Source: Guyanagaster necrorhizus
Taxonomy: Eukaryota > Basidiomycota > Agaricomycetes > Agaricales > Physalacriaceae
Direction: 5' to 3'
Assembly: GCF_019112545.1 (NCBI RefSeq)
Contig: NW_025064927.1
Location: forward strand, 1-64,000
DNA length: 64,000 bases
This document shows, in pieces, positions 12,201-23,715 of the stretch (the first letter of the stretch is position 1; the number at the start of each line of letters is the position of its first letter). The position numbers and the translations under genes are program-made. The notes beneath the pieces are model-generated. The model saw nothing but the letters and a program-made list of their open reading frames with translations, was not told where the DNA came from and ran no database searches.

Positions 12201-13399
12201 TCATCACTATGGACCCATATCTCAGTGGACATGATAACTGGACTTCCCGAAAGTGACAGCTATGACACAATCATCATCATAGTCAATTGCTTCTCAAAAG
12301 TGATTATTCTGATCGCTTGCTCGATGGAACTAACATCTGAGAGATGGGCAAAGATATTATGCGACGAGGTGTATGCAAAATATGGCATGCCTCAAGTAGT
12401 GATTTCAGACAGAGGGCCACAATTCATCTCCAAATTTCTCGACGACTTATACCAGCTGCTCAACATCAAACAAAATGCCTCAACGGCATATCACCCACAG
12501 ATAGATGGCCAAACAGAATGGGCCAACCAAGAAATTGAAAAGTACTTACAACTTTTCATCAGTTATCAACAGGACAACTGGGCAGAATGGCTAGCACTAG
12601 CAGCATTCCAACGCAACAACAGAATCCATTCAGTGACAGGCAAAACACTGTTCTTCATGAATTATGGATGGAATCCACCAGTTATGCAAACAGGATGGGT
12701 TCACACAACAACACCAGCATCAATGGACTTTGCAAAAATGATGGCAAAGATCCATGAAGAAACAAAAACAGCACTCAAAAAGGCTGCTTCAATGATGAAG
12801 AAGCAGTATGACAAACATCACTGACCAGCACACCAGTATTCAACCAATAACAAAGTCTGGTTGGATACTACAAACCTCCATCTACTGCAGCTGAAAAAGA
12901 AACTGGCCAATAAATGAACAGGACCATTCCAAGTCTTAATGAAAGTCAGTAACTCTGCATACAAGTTGCGGCTACCAGCAACTTGGAAAATTTATAATGT
13001 TTTTAATGAAACATTATTGACACCATACATGGCTCCAGCCTTTCCAAGTCAAGAATGACCACCACCACCTCCACCGGAACTCATCAATGACGAGGAACAT
13101 TACAAAATCGATGAGGTCCTAAAACCACAGAACATGAAAGGTTAAAGCAAGAGGCAGAGGCAGGAAAACAACTGTTGACTACCTAGTCAGCTGGAAAGGC
13201 TATGGACCAGAATCCAATCAATGGGTCAATGAAAAATACATGAATGCAGAGGAGGCCATATGAGATTATGAACACAGAATCAACAAAGTGGATGCAGAGG
13301 GGGTCATGTTCAACATTATATCTGCAGAACATAATGCAGCGACAGGTCCAGCAGATCAGCCACCTTCTTCCAAAGGAGGGGGAGTTTTATCCTAACTTA
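9285..13399 (+). pseudogene. pol: B1 pol (protease, RT, RNase H, integrase, chromodomain)
   Basis: Pol polyprotein of family B in a single frame, -1 relative to gag, broken mainly by TGA codons. Parts: protease with LIDSGCTGSSIN (about 9890-9925); RT with [17 protein letters not shown] and catalytic YLDD (10959-10970); RNase H (VEADSSEGAIGAIL, YDKELLAIMLALAKW); integrase zinc module ending CETCQRGK; integrase core with SVDMITGLP, SDRGPQFISKF and DGQTEWANQEIEKYL; chromodomain (TVDYLVSWKGYGPESNQWVN, about 13170-13230), reached after an indel near 13130 that shifts the frame. Stops at 12114, 12822 and 13056 align with CGA arginine codons in B8. Stops at 10650, 10740, 10831, 11256 and 11628 also sit where arginine is expected. 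Confidence 0.88.
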
Positions 13400-13420
13400 A
13401 CCATCAGGATGATGGTCTTA

Positions 13421-13432
13421 AGAAGGGGGTAA
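13421..13432 (+). other. Polypurine tract of B1
   Basis: AGAAGGGGGTAA immediately before the 3' LTR, the expected plus-strand primer site. Equivalent tracts precede the LTRs at 54126 and, on the minus strand, at 62450. Confidence 0.7.
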
Positions 13433-13960
13433 TATTATGATTTTTCCCATTTTCTTTTCTTTTCTTCTCTTTTTCCTCGGAAATGACCCCTATCTTTGCT
13501 TAGTCAGAGTGCTTAGACCAGCGCTTAGGACTGTGGGAATGCTTAGCTCAGCACTCAAGTTGATCCCTCTCCTATCACAATGCTGTGTGCTGTGAAGGGA
13601 GAGACAATGCTCGTTTTGTCTCCAAACTGTGGCACAGCAATAACAGCACAACAGCATGACAACAGCTTTTGTGGAGAGCCTGGCAACAGCAGGGGTAACA
13701 GCTCTATGACAGACAATATCTTTTGTGAACATTTATTTATAGTACGATAACAGAACAGTATATAAGTAGCTTAGTTCTCACTGTAATACTCCAGTCTTGA
13801 ACTAAAGTTTATTCTCTACCATCCTATCTCGAGCAACTTGCAAACATCTTGACCACACACCTCTGTTAACACATCAGTGAACTCAGTCAGTCTAACCCAA
13901 AGTGCGAGGTTCTGAACTGTTTATCATGTGTTAATAGTCACATGGAGTTTGGGCTTAACA
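13433..13960 (+). mobile_element. 3' LTR of B1 (long LTR-B type)
   Basis: 528 bp, TATTATGATTTTTCCC... to GGGCTTAACA. Aligns with the 527-bp LTR at 61924-62450, with the first bases TGTTACG decayed to TATTATG. It contains a TATA-like TATATAAG at about 13759. Family A sequence resumes at 13961. Confidence 0.9.
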
Positions 13961-14001
13961 GATCTGCACTCTTGAGAGCAAGAATGCTAAGAGGAGGATA
14001 C
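13961..14001 (+). other. Last 41 bp of A1 interior with polypurine tract
   Basis: GATCTGCACTCTTGAGAGC... AAGAGGAGGATAC matches the segment before the 3' LTR of A2 (29984-30024). This proves that B1 lies inside A1. Confidence 0.8.
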
Positions 14002-14499
14002 TGTTATACACATGCTGCTGGCCTCTGTGTCACCTCAACCAATCACAAATTCAATCACGCTACCCACTGGAATCTGGCTGCTTCCCATTACCTACTAATT
14101 TCATTTCATCATTATCATTTCACATCTGTATTTCACATTGTAATATCTAGACTCTGAACTTGGTAGTGAATATTGACACTGGAACCTAATGGAACTCGAC
14201 TCAGAATTAGCTACCATTAGTATATAAAGCCATGTATATCACCATAACTACTTAGTTTGAATATCAACTTGGATAAGCCATCTACACTTGGCACTCACCT
14301 CAACTCCTCCCTATCTCATCTGTTGGATTCTGCTCCAAAGGATATTCCTGTTCACTTCCCTGATAAAACTCCATTCCACCCATCCAAATCCTTGGACTCT
14401 GACTTAAGGGTGATGTTGCCAATAGCTTTGTCAATGCCCACACACTCTGTCAGACCCCATGCGTGCACTCAAGCCTATTTGATTGGCACATTCCTAACA
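14002..14499 (+). mobile_element. 3' LTR of A1
   Basis: 498 bp, TGTTATACACATGC... to TTCCTAACA, homologous to 1960-2448 and followed by the duplicated target CATAA. Confidence 0.9.
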
Positions 14500-14504
14500 C
14501 ATAA
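14500..14504. repeat. Target site duplication of A1, right copy (CATAA)
   Basis: Exact copy of 1955-1959. Confidence 0.9.
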
Positions 14505-15028
14505 AGTAATAATGCTATTTTTTCTTATTTTCTCCATATACTTTAAATTAACTCTGTTACATATTCTAGTGAGACTGTTCTGTTCTTTTATTAGCTTATA
14601 AGTTATATAGAGATATTTTTATATCTTTTATACTATATTTTTATTCTAAATAAGCTACTGTAGCTTTAAAGTATTTGGTATTATTAGTTATTATCAAGAA
14701 AATTCACTCTCATCAGCATATGATATCTTTAAATAACTATTCTGTGATTGTCTAAGCTGATTCACTCACTAAAATCTTTCTCTCTATCTAGCTAGTTAAC
14801 ATGCAATATTTATATATAATATACTTATAATAGTTTAATGCCTCTGACATATACAGCATATCTGCATATAACACTTGAAAGATTGATAATGTAAAAGTCA
14901 CCATTAAAAGTGTCTTAATAATAGTTTTCTGATGCTGCTGGCATATGTTATAAGAGCTAACAAACTATAAGATATCATACTATACTATCTCTTAGTGTCT
15001 GAGTTGATCATATATAGCCTTTATTATA
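14505..15028. other. AT-rich DNA without recognisable features
   Basis: The right flank of A1. I see no gene or repeat that I can name. Confidence 0.5.
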
Positions 15029-16855
15029 TACAGTTGACTATCTCACAATGTATGATGTTGAAATGCATAATTCTGACTTTGCATACAGATTAGGCTGGAA
15101 TGCAGTTGGAAGTAGGAAAATAGACTAGAAATGCATAATATATATAGTTTTAGTTAGAAATATATATTGTCAGATCCAAAATTGTAGTAAGCTGATATGA
15201 CATTGTGCATATATTAGAACAATAAAGAACATAATTTGTTTGTATAGACTATGATAAACACAAAAAAATTATTATAAAGTAGCTTAGCCTATATCTCTAT
15301 AAACACGCCTTTTGAACTAACATAAAAACTATATGCTAAATCTGGAAATCCATATGAGTGTACAAAACAAAAGAAAAAAGTTCTAATATACACATCATTA
15401 GCTCAGCCTCCAAAGCAGATCTCCCATCCACACCTCACAACAGGAGACTGGCTTGTAGTATTCAAATATATTGATAACCATCCTTTTTATCAACATGCTG
15501 ATATTGTGGCATATTTCACAAACTGAAAGGAAGATACACTGCTCTTTACCCAACCAACTTTTTTACAGAAACTGGCATCTCATACAAAAATTGAACAGCA
15601 TGCAAACAAGAACCCTAATGCACTATTATCTAAAAAGTCTCACATTATCATCTGATCTGATGTAGAGCATGCTGTTGCATTCTGGTATCAGAATATGCAG
15701 CTCCAAAGTGAGACTGTAACTGGTGCAATGCTGATAGAGAAGTAAAATTAGATTGAAAATCTGATGAATATTTTAGAGAATCAGTGTTTGAAAGGAGAGG
15801 GATGGTTGAGGTTATTCTGCAAGGCATGGAAGATTCAGAAGATTTGGTAGCATGAAGAAGCAGGCTCAGTGGATATAGTGGCAGTGAAAAAAGAATGTGT
15901 GTGCCTTTATAGCATTATGGTAAAATATGTGATGTGAGACAGATGGAATATTAATGAATCTGATCTTGTCATCTTTGTCATCCCAGATCATACCTTGGCA
16001 TCTGGTCCTATGAGTGGACAGAAACAGGATAAGTTCTACATCACCATATGTTTTGCTGTAAATGCAGATGAGAGTGAGCAGATGCCAGTTGTCTTCATTG
16101 GAAAGTCAAAGCAATTGTGGTGTTTCAAAAAAAAGAGTCTAACAGCAATAGGATTCTATTATTGGAATAACAAGAAGACCTAGATGACAAGCAAAATATT
16201 TATAGAGTGGGTAAAGATGTTTGATTTAAAGATAAAGAGGGAGATGTGACAGGTTCTGCTGATCTTAAACAACTTTTAAGGGTATTCTATTGCTTATACA
16301 CCCCATAACACAAAGCTGGAGTTCTTTGAGCTCAACATGACTCTATATGTTCAGCTGCTAGATGCTGGTATTATCTGCTGCTTCAAGGCATATTATCAGA
16401 ATGCCATGTGTATCTGTGCACTTGATCTTGATGATCTTAGACAGTCTGAGATCTTCAAGCTTGATCTTTTTGAAGCTATGACTATTGCTCATGATGCTTG
16501 GGCAAATATCAGCAGTAAAATGATAGCAAACTGCTGGAAATATACTGGTATAATGCCTGACAATGCACCTGAGTCACAGTCCACCACACCATCCAATGAT
16601 TTCCAAGACATCTCACTCCTCAAGTCTGCATGGAATCTTATTCATGACTTTGCCTCAACAGACAAATACATGCTTTCAGGGATCAAACAGGCATTTCAGA
16701 ATCTGCTTAGAAACCAATATGCTGATGCTGACTGGCATCCTACTCTTATAGCTGTTATAAATGCAGAGAATAATGTTGATAAAGCACTGAAGGCAGTCAA
16801 TCAGTTGGCTCCTTTATCACAGTCAAAAATGAATACACCTTCCACCAGAGCAGAA
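15029..16855 (+). mobile_element. pogo/Tigger-like DNA transposon, 3'-truncated
   Basis: Starts with TACAGTTGACTA, which resembles pogo-type terminal inverted repeats next to a TA target. The first 530 bp (15029-15560) recur at 55038-55560. Inside is a pogo transposase pseudogene. The 3' end is lost where family B gag begins (about 16855), so no second terminal repeat is seen. Confidence 0.7.
15452..16845 (+). pseudogene. pogo-like DDE transposase
   Basis: One frame of about 460 codons with several in-frame stops and no frameshift over the conserved part. N-terminal DNA-binding region near 15450-15850 (DNHPFYQHADIVAYF, then ETVTGAMLIEK and EAGSVDIVAV, typical of the CENP-B/Tc5 HTH part of fungal pogo proteins). 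DDE core: WNINESDL, GPMSGQKQDKFYI, FIGKSK, FYYWNN, LLILNNF, LLDAGIICCFKAYY. The first and second catalytic Asp are replaced by Asn (NES for the usual DET, LNNF for DNF), both explained by G to A changes; the third, LLDAG, remains. The protein is therefore inactive. A C-terminal helical tail follows to about 16800. In life it would cut and paste the transposon. Confidence 0.82.
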
Positions 16856-16899
16856 TCAGAAAGGAACCAGTCTGAGATGACCCTGAAGTGATAAAGCTT

Positions 16900-18000
16900 A
16901 GATTCACCATATGGAATAGTATTATCATTTGAAAAGAAGAAGCCCCTAAAAGGAAGCCCAGTTGCTGATAACCACTCTCTTCATTCATTCCCCAGGCTGC
17001 CTCTGGAGTGGCACCAACCACCCTTTGAGGACTGGCCTAACCTGATGGAGCTTTTGTCCAACAATGCAGCCATCCTATAATGTAAACTAGACTTACTTCA
17101 CAAACCTCATCTCTTCAAAGGGGTATCTGATGATATCAATAGATTCCTGATTGACTGCAAACAATACTTCAAGATGTATATCAGATATCTCAGAGCCAAT
17201 ATGAACAAGGTTATCTTTGCTGCCTTATACCTTGAGGATAAGGCAAAGACATGGTGGATCCTTATCTCTCCAAACTTCTGATTGTCAACTTGGGAGCACT
17301 ATCAGTACTCTTCATGGCCAGTTTTCAAACAAATGCTTTATGATAAATTTATCAATCCAGTAGTACAAGAAGTGCACAAATAAAAGATCAAGAAGTATAA
17401 GATAGAGAATAAAGTGGTCATGGACTATTTTGATGAGCTGAAATGGCTTGTGAAGCTCATCAGAATATGAGATGATATGGCAAATGACAGATAAATGATA
17501 GAGACCCTCAAGAGAGGAGTCCTCTCCTTGTACATCATGATGATCTCTGCTATCAGTATCAAAGCTCTGATACTAGTAGAATATGATGAATAGAAGGAAT
17601 GAATCATTGAAATGTATAAGAAGTGACAAAGGCAGAAAGTCAAACAGTCAATCCTACAAGATTATCTCAAGAAATCAGCCCTGCCAACCTCAAACAACTC
17701 TAAACAATTAAGGACAACTGCTGGAAAATCATTGAAAACTTTAATAGCTTCTATCTATCAGACCCAGAAGACAGGCATGGAAACTATTTACACAGAAACA
17801 GGGAAGCCCATAGACATAGACCATATGAAGAAGAAAGGAAAGTGTTTCAACTGCAGTTAGAAGGGTCACATGATAAAAGACTGTCTGAAGAAGAGAATCC
17901 AAGAAGACATATAAGCCCAGATCACCAAGCTACAAAGAGAAGAGGAAGGACTTAGTGCCAAAACCAAGGTGGAGAAAGTAAAAGACAGAGCCAACTAGTG
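16900..18000 (+). pseudogene. gag: B2 gag, C-terminal part
   Basis: Capsid block FKGVSDDINRFLIDCKQYF at about 17115-17170, AKTWWILIS near 17245, and a CCHC knuckle CFNC...KGHMIKDC near 17845 with a stop inside the knuckle (TAG). Many TAA, TAG and TGA stops, more mixed than in B1, indicating deeper decay. The gag end CTAGTGAGC corresponds to the CAGTGAGC gag/pol overlap of B1, B3 and B4. Confidence 0.8.
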
Positions 18001-21000
18001 AGCAATTCCACTGGGTCAGCTGAAGAACTCTATAGTGTGTGAACCATAGCTGCTATTCAGACTAATAAAACTTTTGTAGATACAAATATGTCTAAGGTAA
18101 CTATGCATTTGAATATACCTGCTATTGCTATATACATCAAAGAATTGCCAAAAAATACTCAAATACCTTCAAGCTGAAGAGGAGAAGAGGCTCTCAATAA
18201 ATGGCTCAAGCCATTCAAAACTGGAGAGCTATTTGCAATGCATCCACAGAGGAGGCTGCAAAAGCCATACTTGAGAATTGAATACACAAGACCCAAGTAG
18301 AAGAAGTCATCAATCAGGTAATTAAAGAAATGAAAAGAGCAGAGAGATGTCAGGCTCTGGAGTGGCTCAACAAACTGTGGGGACCAAGGAGATATGTTCA
18401 TCACACTAGGATCATAGGACAGAACCTTATAATAAAGACTCAGATTGAAATATTAACAAACTGAACCATCCATTCAGTTTCAATTCTGGTAGACAGTGGC
18501 TGCACTGAGAGCTCAATTAATTGTGCTTTTGTCAACAAGCACAATCTCTCAACATGAGCCATAGCTGCCCTCATACCAGTCTATAATGCCAATGGGACTA
18601 AGAATCAAGCCAGCTTGATAATAGCTGCATCTTGTAGTCAGAGATCATTCTGAAAGGATTGACTTGGCTGTAACAGATCTAGGCACTAAGAAAGTCTTCC
18701 TTGGACATGACTGGTTGATCAGATATAACCCATTGATCAACTAAAAAACTAGAAGGATAACATTCACCTGTTGCAAATGCTGCAAGATACCTTTTGAGTT
18801 GCCCAATGAGAATCCCAAAGACTGCTGGGATGAGAAAATGAAAGATAGAGAAACTATTCTAGCTATTGATACACAACATGAAATGCATATCCAGACAATA
18901 CACCATGCTAATGATTTAGTGGCCAAGGTGCATGAACAGAGGGAAGAAAAGATATTTAAGGAGATAATATCAGAATGGGCACAAGACTTTAAGGATCTCT
19001 TTGAAAAAGAGAGTTTCAATGAACTTTCAGAACTGAAATCCTGAGATCATGCTATTGAATTGATCCCCAATGCCAACACAAACCTTGACTGCAAGACTTA
19101 CCTGCTCAGACACAATGAGCAACAAGAGCTCAACAAGTTTCTTGATGAAAACTTGTCTAGCAGGAGAATATGACCATTGAAATCTCCTATAGCATCTCTA
19201 TTTTTTTTCAGTAAAAAAAAAGATGGTAAACTTCAATCCATCAAGAACTGCTACCCCCTTCCATTGATCTCAGAATTGATGGACAAGCTCAGAGGTGCTA
19301 AATACTATATGAAGCTCAATGTCTGATGGGGATATAACAACATATGAATCAAGGAGAGAGACAAGTGGAAGGCAGCATTCAGGACTAACTGAGGACTGTT
19401 CAAGCTGACAGTTATATTCTTCAGACTCACTAATTCACCTGCAATGTTCCAATGGATGATGAATGACATCTTGATAATATCTAAAACAAAGGAAGAGTAT
19501 CAGAAACTAGTGTGTCAGATACTGGCATTAATGAGAAAACACAAATTATTCCTCAAAGCAGAGAAATGTGAGTTCAAGATACTCAAAACTGAGTATCTGA
19601 AAGTTATTATCAGTGAAGAGAGTATATGAATAGATCCCATCAAGGTAGCAGGAGTCATGGAATGGCCAGAATCCACCAAGAAAAAAGAGCTTTAATCCTT
19701 CTTAGGCTTTACAAAATTCTATCAGTGATTCATCCAGGACTATAACAAGATAGTCTGACCCATGACACAACTCATAGAGAATGCTCTATAGATATGAGAT
19801 CCCTTCTAACAAGTCACCTTTGAAGACCTCAAGCAGCGATTGGCTGAGAATGTCATACTTGTCATTCTGATCTAAGAAGAGAAGTACCAATTAGAGGCAG
19901 ATTCCAGTGAGAGAGCCATTAGTGCTATGATCTTTCAGAAACAGAAAGAGAAGTGGTGGCCTATAGCATTCCTCTCTAAAGCCTTGTCAGCCATCGAAAG
20001 GAACTATGAGATCTATGACAAGAAGCTGCTAGCAATTATGCTAGCCCTCAAGGAGTGGAGACACTACCTGATCAGTGTGATCCAAACACTTGAGGTCTGG
20101 ACAGACCATCAGAACCTATGCTATTTCTGACAGCCCCAAAAACTAAATCATCAACAAGTATAATAGGTCACTGAGTTAAACCAATATCAAGACATCCTAC
20201 ATCATAAGGTAGGAGTCACAAACAAGAAGGCAGACCTGCTTAGTTGTAGAGCTGACCATGACCAGGGGGGGCACAACAATGAGAGCATGATACTACTCCA
20301 TCCAGAACACTTCAAAGTGATAATCATGTCTATGGAAGAAGAAATTTATGAGTGGATTAAGAGTGTCATGAGAGACACTAGTAAATAGAATCAATACATA
20401 GTTCTATCTCTAAATCATAAACAAGGAATGATAAAGAAAGGAGGATTGGGTATGATAGAAGGATCTATATTCCTCAGGACCAGACACTGCATAGCAAAAT
20501 TATTGCCATCTGTCATGATCACACTACTGTGATACACTCCAGAATTGCCAAAACCAAAGAACTAGTGTTGTAGGAATATTGGTGGCTGAAACTGGGACAA
20601 GACATTGAACAATACATAAAGGCTTGCAAGACTTATCAATGAGAGAAATTGTCAACTCAACCCTGTGCTGCATCTTTACATCTCAATGAAATCTCTCAAA
20701 CCCCTTGAACTCATATCTCAGTGGATATGATCACAGGACTGCCAGATTGCAATAGCTATGATACTATTATTGTCATAGTCAATTGCTTCTCCAAAGTAAT
20801 CATCCTGATCACTTGTTCCACTAAACTCAATTGGAAGAATGAGCAAAGATCCTTTGTGATGAGGTGTATGTCAAATACAGTATGCCACAAGTTGTCATAT
20901 CTGATAGAGGACCCCAATTCATCTCCAAGTTCCTAGATGACTTGTATCACCTCCTGAACATCAAGCAGAACATGTCTATGACCTACCATCCTCAAATAGA

Positions 21001-23176
21001 TGGTCAGACAGAGCAAGCAAACTAAAAGGTGGAGAAATATCTTTGCCTGTTGATGTGCTTGGTAACTTCTAAGTGACTAAGAGAAGTGAATGAGAAATGA
21101 ACTCTCAAACACCAACATCTAACCACTCAATACACAATCACCAAATACAGTTAAAGTCGGTTGTTTCAAGTACGATAGAAGCACTCTTGCAGTCTTAAGT
21201 AAAATCAAAGAAACAGTCAATAAAGACAGTTATTTAACTCTATCTTGCTTTCAAAGATGCAGTACTCATGTGAGTAGTTTATAGCAATGTTTAAGTATAA
21301 TTAGGACTTAGAATCAATGCCAAATTGCGCTCCAAACCAACTTAAAATATCCCGAAACCCAATGAACTCTGAAACCCAAATACTAAGTCTATCAAGCACT
21401 TAGGCTTGACTAGCTGCACTCTTGGCAGGCTAGCAGTCCTTAAAACCAAAGAACTTGTATTCTGATGCGAAAACTCTTATAGTTTGGAACCCAAATTAAT
21501 CCAAAACCCAAAATATAATTATTATTCTAATCTAATCCTCTCTCTAAGTGACAAAGCAACTTAAATAAATCACTAAGTTGAAGCAGAACTCAAAATCCAT
21601 TGTTCCAGGGACTAGCTACAGTGGGCTAGAAGGCCTGAACACAGGGGTGGATTGCTTGCTTTCTATTTTCCCCCCCATTCACTTCTTTTATACACCAACA
21701 GCAGGTACAGAATCTATAAATAAAGTATTCAAAATAATATTTCTCCTGTTTAAAGCGGAATCACACCATTATTCTGGAATGGCAGCACTCCTGGACTCCC
21801 CTAGGCTTGTCCAGACCTGCCTGGCCACTGCACAGCTTTATTTTAAGCCTACAGTGCCTGTGGGTACCTAACTCCTTTCTGTCTACTCAAAGTTTTAATC
21901 CTCTGAGTTATTCTTAGTAGCTTGATCAATCAGGTCTGATCAGGCCTGGTCAACCAGTCCTATCCACTCTATTCCTCTCAATTCTAAGTCCCTTAGGTCA
22001 CCTGATACCTAGGAAATTTGGACTTTAGGCATTTGAGTCAAAACTCACAGTGCTAGCCACAGATCATTGGGTCTCACTTCTTACTGCTCCTGGATGATGC
22101 TATCTCTACTCAATACTCCACAACTGGCTATGGTATTATATCTCTAGCTGTCTTAGAATATACTTGTCTTAGTGGCATGTAGAATTGGCCCCATTTGAGG
22201 TACCATTTCTAAGTTCAACTTGGACTTAGTATTTTCCAAAGTGTGGTGCAGAACTTTTCTAAGTTCAAACCTGACTTAGGATTTTTATCCTTAAGCCATG
22301 TTATTTTACAAAGTCCCTTTTGGACTTAGTATTGGTGACTAGCATGACTATCAGCTTGGAGCCTCAGCCATAGTCCTTTACTGGCTAATGATTCTCAGTT
22401 ACTAGCATATTCTAGTGTGTTATGCAGAATTTGCAAATTATAGGGCTGGACATATAGCCTGCATATCACTGTTCATCAACTATCACTAGGATGATTGGAC
22501 TGAGTGGCTAGCACTCAGCACTTTTCAGCACAATAACCAAATCCACTCATCCACCAGGAAAACCCCCTTCTTTGTCAACTACTGCTGACACTCCAATATT
22601 ATCAAAACTGTATGATCACACACAATAATCTCTGCCTCTACAGATTTTGCAATCACAATGGAAAAAATTCACAATAAAATAAAGGCAGCTCTAGAAAAAG
22701 CTGCTACAATAATAAAGAGACAATACAACTGACATCAATGTCTCACACATATATACTCTATAACTGACAAAGTATGGCTAGATATGATGAACCTTCATCT
22801 TCTTTGTCCAAAATAAAAACTTACTGACAAATGCATAAAGCCATTCTCTATTCTAGCTAAAATTGGCAGTTCTGCATACAAGCTCCATCTACTCTCCATC
22901 TAAAAAGTTCACAAAGTCTTTAATGAGATACTCTTGACATCTTATATCACACCATCTTTCTCCAATCAAGAATGACCTCTCCTATTGCTGCCAGACCTGA
23001 TTGATAACAAGAAACATTATGAAGTTGACTAAGTATTAAATCATAAACTCTGAAAAGTCAGAGTGTGTGGCAGAGGTATGATCACAACAGTGGACTATCC
23101 CATTAGCTAGAAAGGATACAGCCCAGAATCAAATAAATAGGCAAATAAGAAATACATAAATACTGCAGATGCTATA
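17998..23176 (+). pseudogene. pol: B2 pol, interrupted by insertion C
   Basis: Protease ILVDSGCTESSIN (about 18485), RT, RNase H (YDKKLLAIMLALKEW), integrase (VDMITGLPDC, then DGQTEQAN), with the chromodomain region near 23060-23160. In the RT, a deletion joins MNDI directly to LIISKT at about 19468, removing the catalytic YLDD; it lies between two copies of ATGACATC in the undamaged relatives. Insertion C breaks the integrase at 21050/22469, and A2 breaks the C-terminus at 23176; the remaining end (HDYEQ-like) is at 30523-30610. Non-functional. Confidence 0.8.
21051..22468 (+). mobile_element. Insertion C: 1.4-kb LTR-like element of unknown family
   Basis: 1,418 bp that interrupt the B2 integrase frame. 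It starts TGATGTGC and ends GCATATCA (a short inverted repeat with TG...CA ends), and both sides carry CTGT (21047-21050 and 22469-22472). This is the signature of a long solo LTR, but no second copy or internal region is in the window. It holds no convincing coding region; the 97-codon open frame near 21578 resembles nothing I know. Strand is arbitrary. Confidence 0.6.
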
Positions 23177-23675
23177 TGTTACATGCATGCTGCTGACCTC
23201 CATGTCACTTCAACCAACCATGGATTCAATCATAGAAACCCACCAGACTCTGGCTGCTTCCTATTACCTATTAATTTCATTTTCACCATTATCATTTCAC
23301 ATTTATATTTCACATTATAATATCTAGACCCCAAACTTGATAGCAAATATTGACATCAGAACTCAATGGAACCCAACTCAGAATTAGCTATTATTAGTAT
23401 ATAAAACCATGTATAACTATTGTAACTACTCAGTTTGAATATCAACTTGGATAGCCCTATACACTTCATACTCACTTCAACTTCTTCTTTCTTGTCCATC
23501 AGATTCTACTCTGAAGGGTACTCCTCTTTACTTTTCTGACAGAACTCTGTTCTGTCCATCCAAATCCTTAGGCTCTGACTCAAGAGTGACATTGCCAATA
23601 GCTTTATTGACACCTGCACACTCCACCAGTCTCTGCATATACACTCAAACCTACTTGATTGGCACATTCCTAACA
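23177..23675 (+). mobile_element. 5' LTR of A2
   Basis: TGTTACATGCATGC... to ATTCCTAACA, homologous to the A1 LTRs. Confidence 0.9.
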
Positions 23676-23715
23676 GTATATTTGAACTCAAACTCTTGAG
23701 TCAAAAATTTTTATC

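Larger units (their letters stand above)
7986..13960 (+). mobile_element. Ty3/gypsy chromovirus B1, 5'-truncated, nested in A1
   Basis: Begins abruptly inside gag without a 5' LTR and ends with a full 528-bp LTR-B. The polypurine tract AAGAAGGGGGTAA precedes the LTR. By LTR length and integrase sequence it is close to the intact B8 at the right edge, and differs from the short-LTR copies B2, B3 and B4. Confidence 0.85.
1960..14499 (+). mobile_element. Ty3/gypsy chromovirus A1, containing nested B1
   Basis: A complete insertion bounded by two family A LTRs (489 and 498 bp) and a perfect 5-bp target duplication. The A interior runs 2449-about 7985 (gag, pol, fragment of the antisense gene) and resumes at 13961-14001 (last 41 bp and polypurine tract). 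In between lies a 5'-truncated family B element with its own 3' LTR. B therefore landed inside A1, and a later deletion removed the 3' part of A1, the 5' LTR of B1 and most of the front of B1 gag. All coding regions carry stops. Confidence 0.9.

Noticed and set aside
1960..14499. Retroviral envelope gene in the family A or B elements
   Set aside because: No signal peptide plus transmembrane glycoprotein-like frame after pol. The extra gene of family A is antisense and cysteine-cluster-like, not envelope-like.
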